In this document: in pieces, positions 34,836 to 44,702 of the stretch | How positions within the stretch are numbered: the first letter of the stretch is position 1 | How the letters are laid out: each line of letters begins with the position of its first letter | Assembly: GCA_003249255.1 (NCBI GenBank) | Contig: QKJP01000029.1 | Span: forward strand, 220,499 to 284,498 | Origin: Bacteroidales bacterium | Lineage (GTDB): Bacteria > Bacteroidota > Bacteroidia > Bacteroidales > Marinilabiliaceae | Length of the DNA stretch: 64,000 nt | Direction of reading: 5' to 3' | Position numbers and translations under genes: made by a program | Notes under the pieces: generated by a model | Told to the model about the DNA's origin: nothing | Databases searched by the model: none | The model's input: only the letters and a program-made list of their open reading frames with translations

Positions 34836-37787
34836 ATGAAATTAAAAATAAAATTACTTCTAGTATTTGTCTGTGTTGCATTTTCGTTAAAAGCGCAATA
34901 CTTGGTAGGAGGTACTGATCCTGCAAATGTGAAGTGGAAACAGATTAAAACCAATAATTTTCGAATCGTTTTTTCTCATGATGTTGAAGAGGAGGGGAGA
35001 CGTTTTGCTGCTATGTTGGATAAATTATATTATAAGGATGGATATTCTTTGAAACATGTACCATCTGGTAAACTTAATGTTTTGTTTCACTCTAAAACAG
35101 CTTATTCGAATGGATTTGTAGCATGGGCACCCAAGCGCATGGAAATATTTACCACAAGTCATCAGTCTATTTATGCTCAGGATTGGTTAGAGCAATTAGC
35201 CATACACGAGTATCGCCATGTGGTGCAAATGGATAAATTGAATGATGGTTTTACCAGGATTTTTAGTTTTGTCCTGGGGCAACAAGCTGTAGGTATTGCT
35301 GCCGGATTGTATGTTCCGCGTTGGTTATTTGAAGGAGATGCGGTATTAACCGAAACTGTTTTGTCTAAAACCGGGAGAGGTCGGTTGCCATCTTTTGAGC
35401 AAGAAATAAGAGCTCAATTAGCCGAAAAGAAACGTTATTCATATGAAAAAGCCTTTTTTGGTTCGTATAAAAATTATGTACCAAACTTTTATCACATGGG
35501 TTATCTCGTGGTTTCTGGTGTGCGTAATAAATATGGAGCAGGAGCTTGGGAAAATGCCATGTATAAGGCCGGAAGAAACTCTTGGTGCCTACCTCCTTTT
35601 CATTCTATTCCTTTAAATTGGGGGTTGAAAATAGCGACAGGCAAAAAAATGGTTCCTCTGTATGAGGAGGCCTTTGATGATTGGCATTTCAGGTGGTCCT
35701 GCATGTATGATTCTTTATCTGTAACTCCATCCAAAGCCATAACCAAATTAGATCCTCGGTATAAAAACTATAATTATCCGGTGATGACAGAAGATGGTAG
35801 TGTGGTTGCGCTTTTGACAGGTATGGGTGAACAAAGCCGCTTGGTTAAAATTAATCGGAAATCCGGTGAAGAGGAAGATTTGACCTTGATTCAACCCAAA
35901 TATGGTGAGCCAATTTCGTATGGAGGTGGTAAAATTGTGTGGAGCGAAAAAGAAGTGCATCCACGTTGGGCGTATCAGGATTATTCTGTAATTCGACTTT
36001 ATGATTTTAATACCGGTAAACAAAGACGGCTAACCAACCAAAGCCGATATTTTTCACCCACTATTTCTAAAGATGGTAAAGAGATTGCAACGATATATAT
36101 ATCTGAACAAAATGAGAATTTTATTGACCTCATTGATGCCGAAAGTGGAGCGTTAAAAAAGCGAATTGCTACTCCTGAAAACCAGTTTGTTCTAACCCCA
36201 TCGTGGAATGGAAAAGACATAGTTGTAGTGGTATTAACTCCTCAAGGAAAGAAACTGAGTGTTTTAGAAGTATCTACCGGTGTGTGGAGCGATATTACCG
36301 AGCCGTATTTTAGTAACATTAGTCATCCTGAGGTGATCGGTGATTATGTGTATTTTTCAGGTAGTTGGACCGGCATTGAAGATGTTTATCGAACACATTT
36401 AACCCAAGGTGGTCTGGAGAAAGTAACCAATTCGAAATATGGATCCACTTTTGTAACAGGATTGTCAGGAGATAAAACTTTAGTGTATTCAACTTATACA
36501 GCTGATGGTTACCAGTTGCGCGAAGCAGATTTAGATGAGTTGGAAATAAAGCCTTTCCAAACACAAGATTTACCCATTGAACCATTTCTTCAGAAGTTAG
36601 CAAAAGAAGAAGAATCTGGTAATTTGGATTTGTCAAATTTAGATGGGAAAGATTATACCGTAAAAGACTACTCAAAACTTAACCTGGTTGGCGTTCATAG
36701 TTGGGTTCCGATGGCAAGCTCTGATGGAGATAAGACTGAATATGGAGCTCAGATTCTATCTCAAAATCTGTTGAGCTCCTGTGTTTTTACCGCCGGATAT
36801 AATCCGGATAGTCAAAATAGTGAAGAAAAACTGTTTTTTGATATGCAATATTCAGGCTGGTGGCCGGTCCTTAATTTAAGGTTAGCTAAGGGGGATGAGC
36901 GAGTAGGAACCATTGGTAAGGATAGTATTGATGCTGAAAGGCGCGATCTTTTTTCTGTAGATGCCACTGTTTCACTTCCTTTAAAGTTTGATCGAGGAAT
37001 CTATTACCGTACCATTCAGCCGTATTTAGCATACTCTTACGAAAGCAAATCAAGCTTTACCTTTACACGGAAAAAGGAAAACCTTAATTTTCCGCTCAGA
37101 TATAGCGTTTTAGGTACATCTTTTTCTTCATTTGGATATGGTATTTATGCACACAATATAAAGCAGCAAACGCAAAGAGATATAGCTCCACGATTGGGTC
37201 AGTTTATCGATCTGCAATATAAACATTCACCCTTCTTGGAAAATAAACCGGCGGCCATCTTTGGGGTGAATTCAACCTTGTATTTTCCCGGTATAGGCCG
37301 CCATCATGCCGTTATGGTTCGAAATGGTTACCAGTGTAAGACAAGAGGTGAATTGCTTGAAAAAGAAAAGTTTTCCTACCGCTATAATTATTACACAGAT
37401 TTAGTGACTCTCCCTCGAGGAATGACAGAGACGATAGATAATGATGAGTTGTATTCGGCTAAGATTGATTATAAAATGCCACTTTTTTATCCGGATCTAA
37501 ATATTAGTGGGTTCTTATACATGAAACGCGTTTCAATGAATGTGTTTGCCGATTACGCTTATTCAAAACTTTTATGGCAAAGCACCTTTAGAAATCAATG
37601 GTATCATTTAAATCAAAACCATTATTCGTTTGGGGCAGAATTGGTGAGTGAAATTCATCCGCTTCGCTTTGTGTTTCCCATTAATGTGGGGGTTCGATAT
37701 GCTTATTTGCCAAATAGCAATACTCATTATACGGAGGGTTTGATTGGTGCCGGATTTACTACAGGAGGATCTAAGCGTAAAAAATAA
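34836..37787 (+). CDS. Exported gluzincin-like (peptidase MA) protein with PD40 propeller and outer-membrane-like C-terminus
   Basis: Start ATG 34836 gives a signal peptide (LLLVFVCVAFSLKAQ); an upstream in-frame ATG at 34764 would bury it. The 983-residue protein has a zinc motif H124-E125-Y-R-H128 (AIHEYRHVVQ) and E166 in WLFEGDA 37 residues later, the gluzincin pattern. Residues of about 290-580 form PD40/TolB propeller repeats (SPTISKDGKEIATIYIS, LTPSWNGKDIVVV). The last 350 residues are rich in alternating aromatic strands ending in PLRFVFPINVGVRYAYLP, consistent with a beta-barrel. I infer an envelope peptidase displayed on the outer membrane. Substrate unknown. Confidence 0.8.
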   Translation: MKLKIKLLLVFVCVAFSLKAQYLVGGTDPANVKWKQIKTNNFRIVFSHDVEEEGRRFAAMLDKLYYKDGYSLKHVPSGKLNVLFHSKTAYSNGFVAWAPKRMEIFTTSHQSIYAQDWLEQLAIHEYRHVVQMDKLNDGFTRIFSFVLGQQAVGIAAGLYVPRWLFEGDAVLTETVLSKTGRGRLPSFEQEIRAQLAEKKRYSYEKAFFGSYKNYVPNFYHMGYLVVSGVRNKYGAGAWENAMYKAGRNSWCLPPFHSIPLNWGLKIATGKKMVPLYEEAFDDWHFRWSCMYDSLSVTPSKAITKLDPRYKNYNYPVMTEDGSVVALLTGMGEQSRLVKINRKSGEEEDLTLIQPKYGEPISYGGGKIVWSEKEVHPRWAYQDYSVIRLYDFNTGKQRRLTNQSRYFSPTISKDGKEIATIYISEQNENFIDLIDAESGALKKRIATPENQFVLTPSWNGKDIVVVVLTPQGKKLSVLEVSTGVWSDITEPYFSNISHPEVIGDYVYFSGSWTGIEDVYRTHLTQGGLEKVTNSKYGSTFVTGLSGDKTLVYSTYTADGYQLREADLDELEIKPFQTQDLPIEPFLQKLAKEEESGNLDLSNLDGKDYTVKDYSKLNLVGVHSWVPMASSDGDKTEYGAQILSQNLLSSCVFTAGYNPDSQNSEEKLFFDMQYSGWWPVLNLRLAKGDERVGTIGKDSIDAERRDLFSVDATVSLPLKFDRGIYYRTIQPYLAYSYESKSSFTFTRKKENLNFPLRYSVLGTSFSSFGYGIYAHNIKQQTQRDIAPRLGQFIDLQYKHSPFLENKPAAIFGVNSTLYFPGIGRHHAVMVRNGYQCKTRGELLEKEKFSYRYNYYTDLVTLPRGMTETIDNDELYSAKIDYKMPLFYPDLNISGFLYMKRVSMNVFADYAYSKLLWQSTFRNQWYHLNQNHYSFGAELVSEIHPLRFVFPINVGVRYAYLPNSNTHYTEGLIGAGFTTGGSKRKK

Positions 37788-38020
37788 CAGAATGTTCGTA
37801 TCGAGGTATAATCTAAAAGATTTTGGTATGAGAGCAAAGGTTTGAATACTGATAGACTCAGAGACACAGAGTTTTATGGTTTTAAATTTACTAAACTCTG
37901 TGTTTTTGTCTCCGCCTTCATCGGGCAGGTTGTGTTGAAAAAAACTATGTGCTGAGCGGATAGGCATGAGTGGAATATCCGTGTGTCGCGATATACAGCG
38001 AACAATTGAAATATTTTTAT
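37788..38020. repeat. Spacer with ACACAGAG-type fold-back
   Basis: Between the peptidase-like gene and repeat copy C, an inverted pair (CAGAGACACAGAGTTT at about 37858 and AAACTCTGTGTTTTTG at about 37893) forms a hairpin. It shares ACACAGAGTTTTATGG with the inside of the repeat at 24284-24451. No gene seen. Confidence 0.5.
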
Positions 38021-38293
38021 AGAGGTAAGTAGTTAAATACATATCAAAAGTAAGCTTACGTTAGCATCAAAGATGCGGTGTCATTAAGCATAGCCTGAAG
38101 GGCAATGAATATCATGGCATGTTATTGTTAGCGCCAAAGGTGGGTAGTCGTGTGATTAAGACTATTCACCTTTGATGCTTAAATAAACTACCTGAATCAT
38201 ATCCTAGCCCTTACAGGCTAGGCTTTGGGATATCGCCCACTTTGGGGCTTTTTAGATTTATGCAGAAATGCATGTATATATCTACCGACCTCA
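38021..38293 (-). repeat. Interspersed hairpin element, copy C (inverted)
   Basis: This complete copy is in the opposite orientation to A, B and D. Read on the minus strand it starts TGAGGTCGGTAGATA and ends ACTACTTACCTCT. The central palindrome is present with arms of about 19 bp around a TGTGATTAAG-type loop; several arm changes relative to copy A are matched or become G-T wobbles on the other arm. GCCC..GGGC, CCTAGC..GCTAGG and GCATC..GATGC hairpins are all kept. Confidence 0.8.
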
Positions 38294-38337
38294 ATATTTT
38301 TATTTACACATTAGCACATCGTAAAATTACCACATTA

Positions 38338-39624
38338 TTACATCGGCTCATTGCTAATCGCTCCTTGAGTTAACTCAATAACCGTAATCTCAGGAGGCAT
38401 TCCAACGCGTGCCGGCATTCCCAAAAAGCCAAGACCACGATTCACATATAGAAACTGGTGACCTTCACGGTATAAACCCGACCAACGTTTAAATTTATAT
38501 TGTGCAGGACTCCATTGAAAGCCTTTGTAATCAAAGCCAAACTGCATTCCATGGGTATGTCCGGCAAGGGTTAAATCGTAATCGTAGTCTATTGTAACTT
38601 CCGAATCCCAGTGATCCGGGTCGTGTGATAATAAGAGTTTAAAAGGTATATTTTCAATTCCTTTGGTTGCTTTGGCTAAATCACCATATTGCGGAAAAGG
38701 CGGATGTCCCCAGTTTTCTACGCCGGCAATAGCTATCGTATCATTGCCTTTTGTTAATGTCAGTGATTCGTTGTTTAATAACTGAAACCCAAGTCGCTGG
38801 TGTGCATCTTTTACCCCTTGAAGGTTCGCATCCTTTTCTTGAGGAGTGGCCCATTTTGAATAATCTCCGTAATCATGATTCCCAAGTATAGAGTATTTTC
38901 CATGTTTAGCTTGCAGTTTGCCAAATACACTTTCCCAACCAATGGTTTCTTCTGCAAAGTTGTTCACCAGATCACCGGTAAAGCAAATTAAATCAGGATG
39001 CTCTGCGTTGATTATCCGAATGGCCTCTTCCATTTCGTAGTAGTTGGAATTTAAACTACCAAGATGCAAATCTGAAATCTGTACAATTTTTAGTCCTTCA
39101 AATGCTTTTGGTAGGTTTGGGAAGGCTAACTTATTGTATTTAACGCTAAAGTTAAAACGCCCTTTCATCACTCCAAACAGCAGAGATACAAAAGGTAAAG
39201 ATGCCATGAATATACCGATCTGACTTAAGAATTTTTTTCTGGAAATCTTAGGGTAACGCCCATCATTCATCTTTTTTATTTTACCATTGGGCTCAAATTT
39301 ATTTTTCACTTTAATGGCGTTGTGGGTCATTTTATAAGTGAAAATGTAAATGAACTTCGGCAGGTAAATAAACAGGTAAACTGTGATAAACCATTGAAAA
39401 TAAACGTATACACCAGGGCTAGCTGCAAAATTTATCAGAAGCCCAAAGATGATAAACGATAAAACAAATATAGCCGGCACGCTGTAGTGCCAAAATGCTC
39501 CAAAAGGAAAGGAAAACGTAGCTGGTGTTTCTTCTTTTAATTCTTTGTAATGTTTATGAAGTAGGTAGTCTACTATAAAACTAAAAAAGATCATCCCCAC
39601 TAACGCCTCAATCGAAAATCTCAT
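38338..39624 (-). CDS. Membrane-anchored metallophosphoesterase
   Basis: The 428-residue protein has an N-terminal helix, then two or three further membrane segments up to about residue 170, and a calcineurin-like phosphoesterase domain at about 175-415. Metal-binding motifs are present in order: QISDLHLG, FTGDLVNN, GNHDYGDY and AGHTHGMQFG. It belongs to the YaeI/YkuE-like group, some of which act on lipid-linked phosphates such as UDP-diacylglucosamine. The substrate cannot be read from sequence. It stands alone downstream of the creatininase-family gene. Confidence 0.9.
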   Translation of the reverse strand: MRFSIEALVGMIFFSFIVDYLLHKHYKELKEETPATFSFPFGAFWHYSVPAIFVLSFIIFGLLINFAASPGVYVYFQWFITVYLFIYLPKFIYIFTYKMTHNAIKVKNKFEPNGKIKKMNDGRYPKISRKKFLSQIGIFMASLPFVSLLFGVMKGRFNFSVKYNKLAFPNLPKAFEGLKIVQISDLHLGSLNSNYYEMEEAIRIINAEHPDLICFTGDLVNNFAEETIGWESVFGKLQAKHGKYSILGNHDYGDYSKWATPQEKDANLQGVKDAHQRLGFQLLNNESLTLTKGNDTIAIAGVENWGHPPFPQYGDLAKATKGIENIPFKLLLSHDPDHWDSEVTIDYDYDLTLAGHTHGMQFGFDYKGFQWSPAQYKFKRWSGLYREGHQFLYVNRGLGFLGMPARVGMPPEITVIELTQGAISNEPM

Positions 39625-39918
39625 CCCACAATCTTTAAGGTTAATAGCTTGGTTTGCTAATCGTTGGGTTTACGCATGTGAGCTGAAAAGGTTATGGATT
39701 TCAAAAAAAATATAGAGAAATTAACAAAAAATAGGAATTAGATAATAAAGAATTAACTATAAATGATTAATGGTAAATGAAATGTTCCAATAATGGAAAA
39801 TTATACAGGATTAGTCCTTGGCTTTATCCATTTTCGATAGGAAATTTGCACATCAGCAAATGGACAATTAATCAATTTAACAATTAGACAATTGGGCAAA
39901 TCAGCACATACTAATTGA
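39625..39918. other. Spacer with CAATTAATC/CACATCAGCA-type microrepeats
   Basis: 294 bp; from 39840 to 39915 it is made of degenerate units such as CAATTAATCAATTTAACAATTAG and CAAATCAGCACATA. These resemble the stretches at 40800-40855 and 49265-49350 read on the other strand. No gene seen. Confidence 0.45.
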
Positions 39919-40686
39919 TTAATATTCATAAAACTCCTCTTCAGAAGTATCCGCAAGTTCCTTAAAAAAGCGACCACAAACCTGACAGATATCCTGAAAG
40001 AATTTTTCTCCTTTTTCAGCAGTGGCTTTGTTCGGACTTCCAATGCCGGTATCATTACTAATTTTATCCCATTTTCTTTCAGCCCAGGCCCAGTCTTTAT
40101 TAAGGGCGTTCACTTTAAACTTCTTATACTGGCCATTACCGGCTTTGCTTAAGGGTTGTACAATTTCCGGGTAAAGAAATAGCATTAAGCTCGTTTCCAT
40201 TTCTCCGGCGTGTTCTCCCGGATTTTGAAAGTATTGATTGGGGTCTAAAGCCTCAAACCAGTTGCAGGTGCAGATAATTAATTCTTTAAAAGCCGCACCA
40301 GCTTCACGAACGATACTTTTGAAATCATTCCCTCTGTGTCCATTAAAAATCAGAAGTTTTTTTATGCCAATGTTAAGCAGATTTTGGGCGATGTCTTTAA
40401 TAATCGCTAACTGAGTAGTTGGCATAATGTTCATGGTGAAAGGGATGTTATCTTGCCCTGTATCTACACCATAAGGAATGTGTGGAAGAACAATTACTTT
40501 ACTGCCATTGATTGTTGCAATTTCAGCAGCTTGCCTGGCAATTACAGCCGTTTGAAAATTATCCGTACCATACGGCAGGTGAAAGTTGTGAGCTTCGGTA
40601 GCACCCCATGGAAGAATGGCTAAATCATAGCGAGATTCTTTTAATTCTTGATAATTTAAATGCTCCAGTAAAGTTTCAGTTTTCAT
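39919..40686 (-). CDS. Creatininase family protein
   Basis: The 255-residue metal-dependent amidohydrolase family includes creatininase and enzymes such as MftE and ArfB-type formamide hydrolases. Signature parts: LPWGATEAHNFHLPYGTDN near 27-45 with Glu/His/Asp metal ligands, IFNGHRGND near 115, and GEHAGEMETSLML near 157 with the remaining ligands. The substrate in Bacteroidota is unknown, and no creatine or riboflavin-pathway gene is adjacent. It is a single-gene unit preceding the metallophosphoesterase on the same strand with a 294-bp gap. Confidence 0.88.
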   Translation of the reverse strand: MKTETLLEHLNYQELKESRYDLAILPWGATEAHNFHLPYGTDNFQTAVIARQAAEIATINGSKVIVLPHIPYGVDTGQDNIPFTMNIMPTTQLAIIKDIAQNLLNIGIKKLLIFNGHRGNDFKSIVREAGAAFKELIICTCNWFEALDPNQYFQNPGEHAGEMETSLMLFLYPEIVQPLSKAGNGQYKKFKVNALNKDWAWAERKWDKISNDTGIGSPNKATAEKGEKFFQDICQVCGRFFKELADTSEEEFYEY

Positions 40687-40994
40687 GATGATGGCGTTAT
40701 GGTTCGAATCAGTAAGTTACTAAGAAGAAGCTGTACATGCAATGTAATGTGTAAATTAGAAAAATTGTGACTGTGTTAAATTTTAGTTCTGATTAGTGGA
40801 TGTTTGAAGGTTGGTTAATGTGCTGAATTGCTAATGTGAAAATGTGTTGATTTGAAAGCTATCAGTCTAACAATCTAATAACCTAACACCTACTGACCTA
40901 GTAAACTATCAGTCTAATGACCTAAATACCTATAGACCTCCATTCTATTGACTTAACAAAAACTCTCATCTGCTGTTATTAGCTTTTGAAGGGA
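40687..40994. repeat. Spacer filled with degenerate AATCTAATAACCTAAC-type microrepeats
   Basis: From about 40800 the sequence is a run of imperfect short units (AATGTGCTGAATTGCTAATGTG, then CAGTCTAACAATCTAATAACC, ACCTACTGACCTAGTAAACT and so on to 40955). They are not exact tandem repeats and have no CRISPR-like periodicity. The unit TAGGTTATTAGATTG (minus strand) recurs inside the glycosyltransferase gene at 57961-59310. The menF start lies right after. Confidence 0.6.
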
Positions 40995-42125
40995 ATGTTA
41001 TCTTTGTGTTTCAAATTTTGTAAGTACTTAGTTTTGATAAAAGATATTATAGATACGACTAATGATGCAGTTGTTTTTTTTCGTTTGCCCAACGGAAAGA
41101 AGAAGCATTTTTTATCAGGGAAGGCCAAAGTTTTAACAGCCGGATTGAAGGATGAATATTTGCATCAGGATGGCTTTATTATAGCTCCGTTTTCTGATGA
41201 AAATCAGGTTTCTGTTGTTGTTGTAAAAGGTTTCGAAAAAGCGTATGAGGCTGCTTCACAAGTAGAGTTTCAGGATGTGTGGAATAAGGTTTTAGACAAT
41301 TCAGAACCCTGCTTTCCTGAAAAAGAAACTTCAAAAAAAGAATATCTGGATCATTTTGAAGAAATGATGTCAAGTCTTCAAAACAATGAAGCTAATAAAG
41401 TTATTTTGGCCAGACAAAAAGTCGTAGATGGGATAGGACAAAATCAGCATTTGCAATTGTTCGATCAACTTTGCGATTTATATCCCAACGCATTTGTACA
41501 CCTTGTTTTTACTCCACAGGTAGGCGTATGGATAGGAGCGAGTCCTGAATTGCTGTTGAAAAGAACCCAAGAAAAGTTTTATACGGTTGCTTTAGCCGGA
41601 ACTATTCCAAATGAAACGAGTGCTCAATGGCAAAAGAAAGAAATCGTAGAGCAACAAATGGTAAGTGATTACATTTTGCAAATAGCTCAAGAGCTAGGCA
41701 TCGATCAGTTGCAGGTGCATGGGCCACAAACCATCCAAGCTGGCCAAGTCCAACATTTAAAAACCGATTTTGAGTTTTTAGCTTCGGCATTTGAAGGTGA
41801 CTTATCGGACTTGATCAATAAGCTTCATCCAACACCCGCAGTTTGTGGATTACCAAAAGAAAAAGCCCATCAGTTAATTGAACGAGTCGAGAAAATGTCC
41901 AGATCTTATTATTCGGGTTACCTAGGTCCGGTTTCAGCTCATCAATTAGAATTGTATGTAAATATTCGTTGCATGAAGTTATGTGGTCAAAAGGCTGTTA
42001 TCTATACAGGTGGAGGCCTTACGTTGGATAGTGTAGATGAAAAAGAATGGCAAGAAACTGAATTGAAAGCTCAAACTCTTTTGTCAGTTCTAAAAAATAT
42101 CAGAAATTTGCAGGCTTATGAGTAA
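40995..42125 (+). CDS. menF: Isochorismate synthase
   Basis: MenF converts chorismate to isochorismate, the first menaquinone-specific step. The ATG at 40995 follows AAGGGA closely; an in-frame TTG at 40986 is the alternative. The product of 376 residues has the chorismate-binding domain: GASPELLLKR, VALAGTIPNE, HPTPAVCGLPKEKA, YYSGYLGPV and the late YTGGGLTLDS with Mg-binding acids. The N-terminal third is divergent, as is usual. It overlaps menD by 8 bp, so translation is probably coupled. Confidence 0.93.
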   Translation: MLSLCFKFCKYLVLIKDIIDTTNDAVVFFRLPNGKKKHFLSGKAKVLTAGLKDEYLHQDGFIIAPFSDENQVSVVVVKGFEKAYEAASQVEFQDVWNKVLDNSEPCFPEKETSKKEYLDHFEEMMSSLQNNEANKVILARQKVVDGIGQNQHLQLFDQLCDLYPNAFVHLVFTPQVGVWIGASPELLLKRTQEKFYTVALAGTIPNETSAQWQKKEIVEQQMVSDYILQIAQELGIDQLQVHGPQTIQAGQVQHLKTDFEFLASAFEGDLSDLINKLHPTPAVCGLPKEKAHQLIERVEKMSRSYYSGYLGPVSAHQLELYVNIRCMKLCGQKAVIYTGGGLTLDSVDEKEWQETELKAQTLLSVLKNIRNLQAYE

Positions 42126-43815
42126 ACCTGTTTCCGACAAAAAAGTCGTTAAAGCATTAGTAGATATATGCTTATCAGAAGGATTGCGCGAAGTTGTGAT
42201 ATCACCGGGGTCTCGCAATGCGCCTTTAACCTTAACATTTGCAGCCCATTCAGAATTTGAATGTTTTAGCATCGTTGATGAACGTAGTGCTGCCTTCTTT
42301 GCTTTAGGAATGGCCCAACAAACCGGGCGGCCTGTAGCCTTAGTTTGCACCAGTGGTAGTGCCTTGCTTAATTATGCTCCTGCATTGGCCGAAGCTTATT
42401 ATCAAAACATTCCGCTCATGGTCATAAGTGCCGATCGTCCGATGGAATGGATTGATCAGGCTGATGGGCAGACTATTCGTCAAGTGGGAGCTTTGGATAA
42501 TGTCGTGAAGTTTTCTTGCCAATTGCCTACTTCAGCAGGAGATGAGCATGATGATTGGTACATGAACCGCTTGGTGAGTGAAGCGTTTTATCACTGTCGA
42601 TACCGAAAACCCGGGCCGGTGCATATCAATGTGCCAATTCGCGAACCTCTGTATGGAAAAACAGTACATCCCATTCAGCCACAGCGAAAAATTACACAGG
42701 TGATGTCTGAATATCAGTTGCCTGAAGCTGAGATGGATAAATTAGCGGAAGTGTGGAATTCCAGTGATCGAATATTAATTCTGGTTGGGTCCAGAAAACC
42801 CAATGAAGAGTTGAACGAGTTGCTGTGTAAAGCTTCCAGCATGGATAATGTGGTGGTTTTAACAGAGACAACTTCAAACTTAAAGGGAGAATGTATGTTT
42901 ACCGGCATTGATAAAGTGATCTCAACCATTACCGAAGAAGAGATCCATTTTTATAAGCCTAAGTTGCTCATTACCATCGATGGGTCTGTTGTGTCAAAAA
43001 AGGTGAAGACTTTTTTACGAGACTATCCGGCCAAACTGCATTGGCACATTAGTTCTGTTAATCATCATCTGGATACCTATAAGCAGTTAAGCACCGCTAT
43101 TGAATCCGATGCTTTGATGTTTTTTAAACAGTTGATGCCAAAAATTGATAATGTCAAAAGCCGCTTTAAGCTAACCTGGAAAAACAATTTTGACCGGGCA
43201 ACTAAGAATCATGGTGAATATTTAGCAAAAAGCCCATGGTCAGATTTAAAGGTGTTTGAAGTTTTAGCTAATGAAATACCCCGGAATTATTTAGTTCAAT
43301 GGGGTAATAGTTCAGCCATTAGATATGCGCAGTTGTTTGACGAGTTTTATCAACAAGAAAATTACTGCAACAGAGGTACCTGTGGTATTGATGGAAGTGT
43401 CTCAACAGCAGTAGGAGCGAATTATATCACCAAGAAAGAAACAATTTTAATTTGTGGAGATCTTTCCTTTTTGTACGATAGTAATGGTTTGTGGAATAAT
43501 TATTTACAGCCTAATCTTCGCATTGTAGTCATAAACAATGGAGGAGGAGGAATCTTCCGGTATATTCCGGGTCCTTCTGATTTTGATGAATTAGAAACTT
43601 ATTTTGAAGCTTCACATGATTTAAATATGAAATCTATGGCTGAAATGTATGGTTTAGATTATGCCTTAGCCTCAGATGAGAATTCATTAAAGCAACAATT
43701 GGATAGTTTCTTTTCTGCTGGAACCAAAGCAAAAGTGTTAGAAATTAAAACACCGGCCAAAGAAAATGCCAATGTGTTGCGATCATATTTTAAACGTATT
43801 AAAGACGAATTATAA
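42118..43815 (+). CDS. menD: SEPHCHC synthase (2-succinyl-5-enolpyruvyl-6-hydroxy-3-cyclohexene-1-carboxylate synthase)
   Basis: MenD is the thiamine-diphosphate enzyme that joins isochorismate and 2-oxoglutarate. The 565-residue length is standard. Visible parts are [12 protein letters not shown] near 24-35, [13 protein letters not shown] near 54 with the ThDP-activating Glu, QMMQ-type [14 protein letters not shown], and the ThDP/Mg motif [15 protein letters not shown] around 441-455 with NNGGGGIF following. It is the second gene of menF-menD-menB, with one base between its stop and the menB start. Confidence 0.96.
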   Translation: MSKPVSDKKVVKALVDICLSEGLREVVISPGSRNAPLTLTFAAHSEFECFSIVDERSAAFFALGMAQQTGRPVALVCTSGSALLNYAPALAEAYYQNIPLMVISADRPMEWIDQADGQTIRQVGALDNVVKFSCQLPTSAGDEHDDWYMNRLVSEAFYHCRYRKPGPVHINVPIREPLYGKTVHPIQPQRKITQVMSEYQLPEAEMDKLAEVWNSSDRILILVGSRKPNEELNELLCKASSMDNVVVLTETTSNLKGECMFTGIDKVISTITEEEIHFYKPKLLITIDGSVVSKKVKTFLRDYPAKLHWHISSVNHHLDTYKQLSTAIESDALMFFKQLMPKIDNVKSRFKLTWKNNFDRATKNHGEYLAKSPWSDLKVFEVLANEIPRNYLVQWGNSSAIRYAQLFDEFYQQENYCNRGTCGIDGSVSTAVGANYITKKETILICGDLSFLYDSNGLWNNYLQPNLRIVVINNGGGGIFRYIPGPSDFDELETYFEASHDLNMKSMAEMYGLDYALASDENSLKQQLDSFFSAGTKAKVLEIKTPAKENANVLRSYFKRIKDEL

Positions 43816-43816
43816 A

Positions 43817-44638
43817 ATGAGTCAAAGAAATTGGACAACCATTAAAGAGTACGAGGATATAAAATTTGACTTTTGTGAAGGAATTGCAAAAGTGACCATT
43901 AATCGCCCTCGTGTATATAATGCATTTCGCCCTCAAACCGTAAATGATATGCTTGATGCTTTTGATGTATGTCGTGAGCGTCAGGATATAGCAGTAGTTA
44001 TATTGACCGGCGAAGGCGATAAAGCATTTTGTTCCGGAGGAGATCAAAATGTTAAAGGATTAGGCGGTTACATTGATGATGCCGGTGTGCCTCGATTAAA
44101 TGTATTAGACCTTCATAAAAAGATTCGTACCATCCCAAAACCTGTGGTAGCCATGGTTAATGGTTATGCCATTGGAGGAGGTCATGTATTGCACGTAGTT
44201 TGTGATTTATCTGTTGCAAGTGATAATGCGATCTTTGGTCAAAGTGGTCCTAAAGTTGGAAGTTTTGATGGAGGATTTGGATCTTCGTATTTAGCACGTA
44301 TTGTAGGTCAGAAGAAGGCACGTGAGATTTGGTTCTTATGTCAGCAATATTCGGCTCAGGAAGCTTTAGATATGGGCTTGGTTAATAAAGTTGTACCGTT
44401 TGATGAACTGGAAGACGCTACCGTTGAATGGTGTAAAATTATGATGCAACGTAGTCCAATGGCTCTTCGTATGATTAAACGCGGATTAAATGCTGAGTTG
44501 GATGGACAAACCGGAATTATGGAATTATCCGGCGATGCAACGCTTATGTTTTACTTGATGGAAGAAGCTCAGGAAGGGCGTAAAGCCTTTTTAGAAAAGA
44601 GAGATCCTGATTTTCAGCAATTCCCTAAGTTTCCATAG
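43817..44638 (+). CDS. menB: 1,4-dihydroxy-2-naphthoyl-CoA synthase
   Basis: MenB closes the second ring of menaquinone from o-succinylbenzoyl-CoA. The ATG at 43817 ([15 protein letters not shown]) directly follows the menD stop and gives the typical 273 residues; the frame is open further upstream but only inside menD. Crotonase-fold markers are [31 protein letters not shown] and [21 protein letters not shown], the last being MenB-specific. menH, menC, menE and menA are not in the window. The operon is closed by the terminator at 44668. Confidence 0.96.
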   Translation: MSQRNWTTIKEYEDIKFDFCEGIAKVTINRPRVYNAFRPQTVNDMLDAFDVCRERQDIAVVILTGEGDKAFCSGGDQNVKGLGGYIDDAGVPRLNVLDLHKKIRTIPKPVVAMVNGYAIGGGHVLHVVCDLSVASDNAIFGQSGPKVGSFDGGFGSSYLARIVGQKKAREIWFLCQQYSAQEALDMGLVNKVVPFDELEDATVEWCKIMMQRSPMALRMIKRGLNAELDGQTGIMELSGDATLMFYLMEEAQEGRKAFLEKRDPDFQQFPKFP

Positions 44639-44667
44639 TTATAGAGTAGTGAATTGATAAGACATAG

Positions 44668-44697
44668 AAAACGGAGCCCAATTGAGGTTCCGTTTTT
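44668..44697. terminator. Bidirectional terminator between menB and the wecA-like gene
   Basis: Arms AAACGGAGCC and GGTTCCGTTT pair with one G-T wobble; a T run follows on plus and an A-rich stretch on the other side. It serves two convergent genes. Confidence 0.78.
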
Positions 44698-44702
44698 TAG
44701 TT

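Noticed and set aside
40860-40960. CRISPR array
   Set aside because: The repeats are imperfect, change in length and have no constant spacers; no cas genes in the window.
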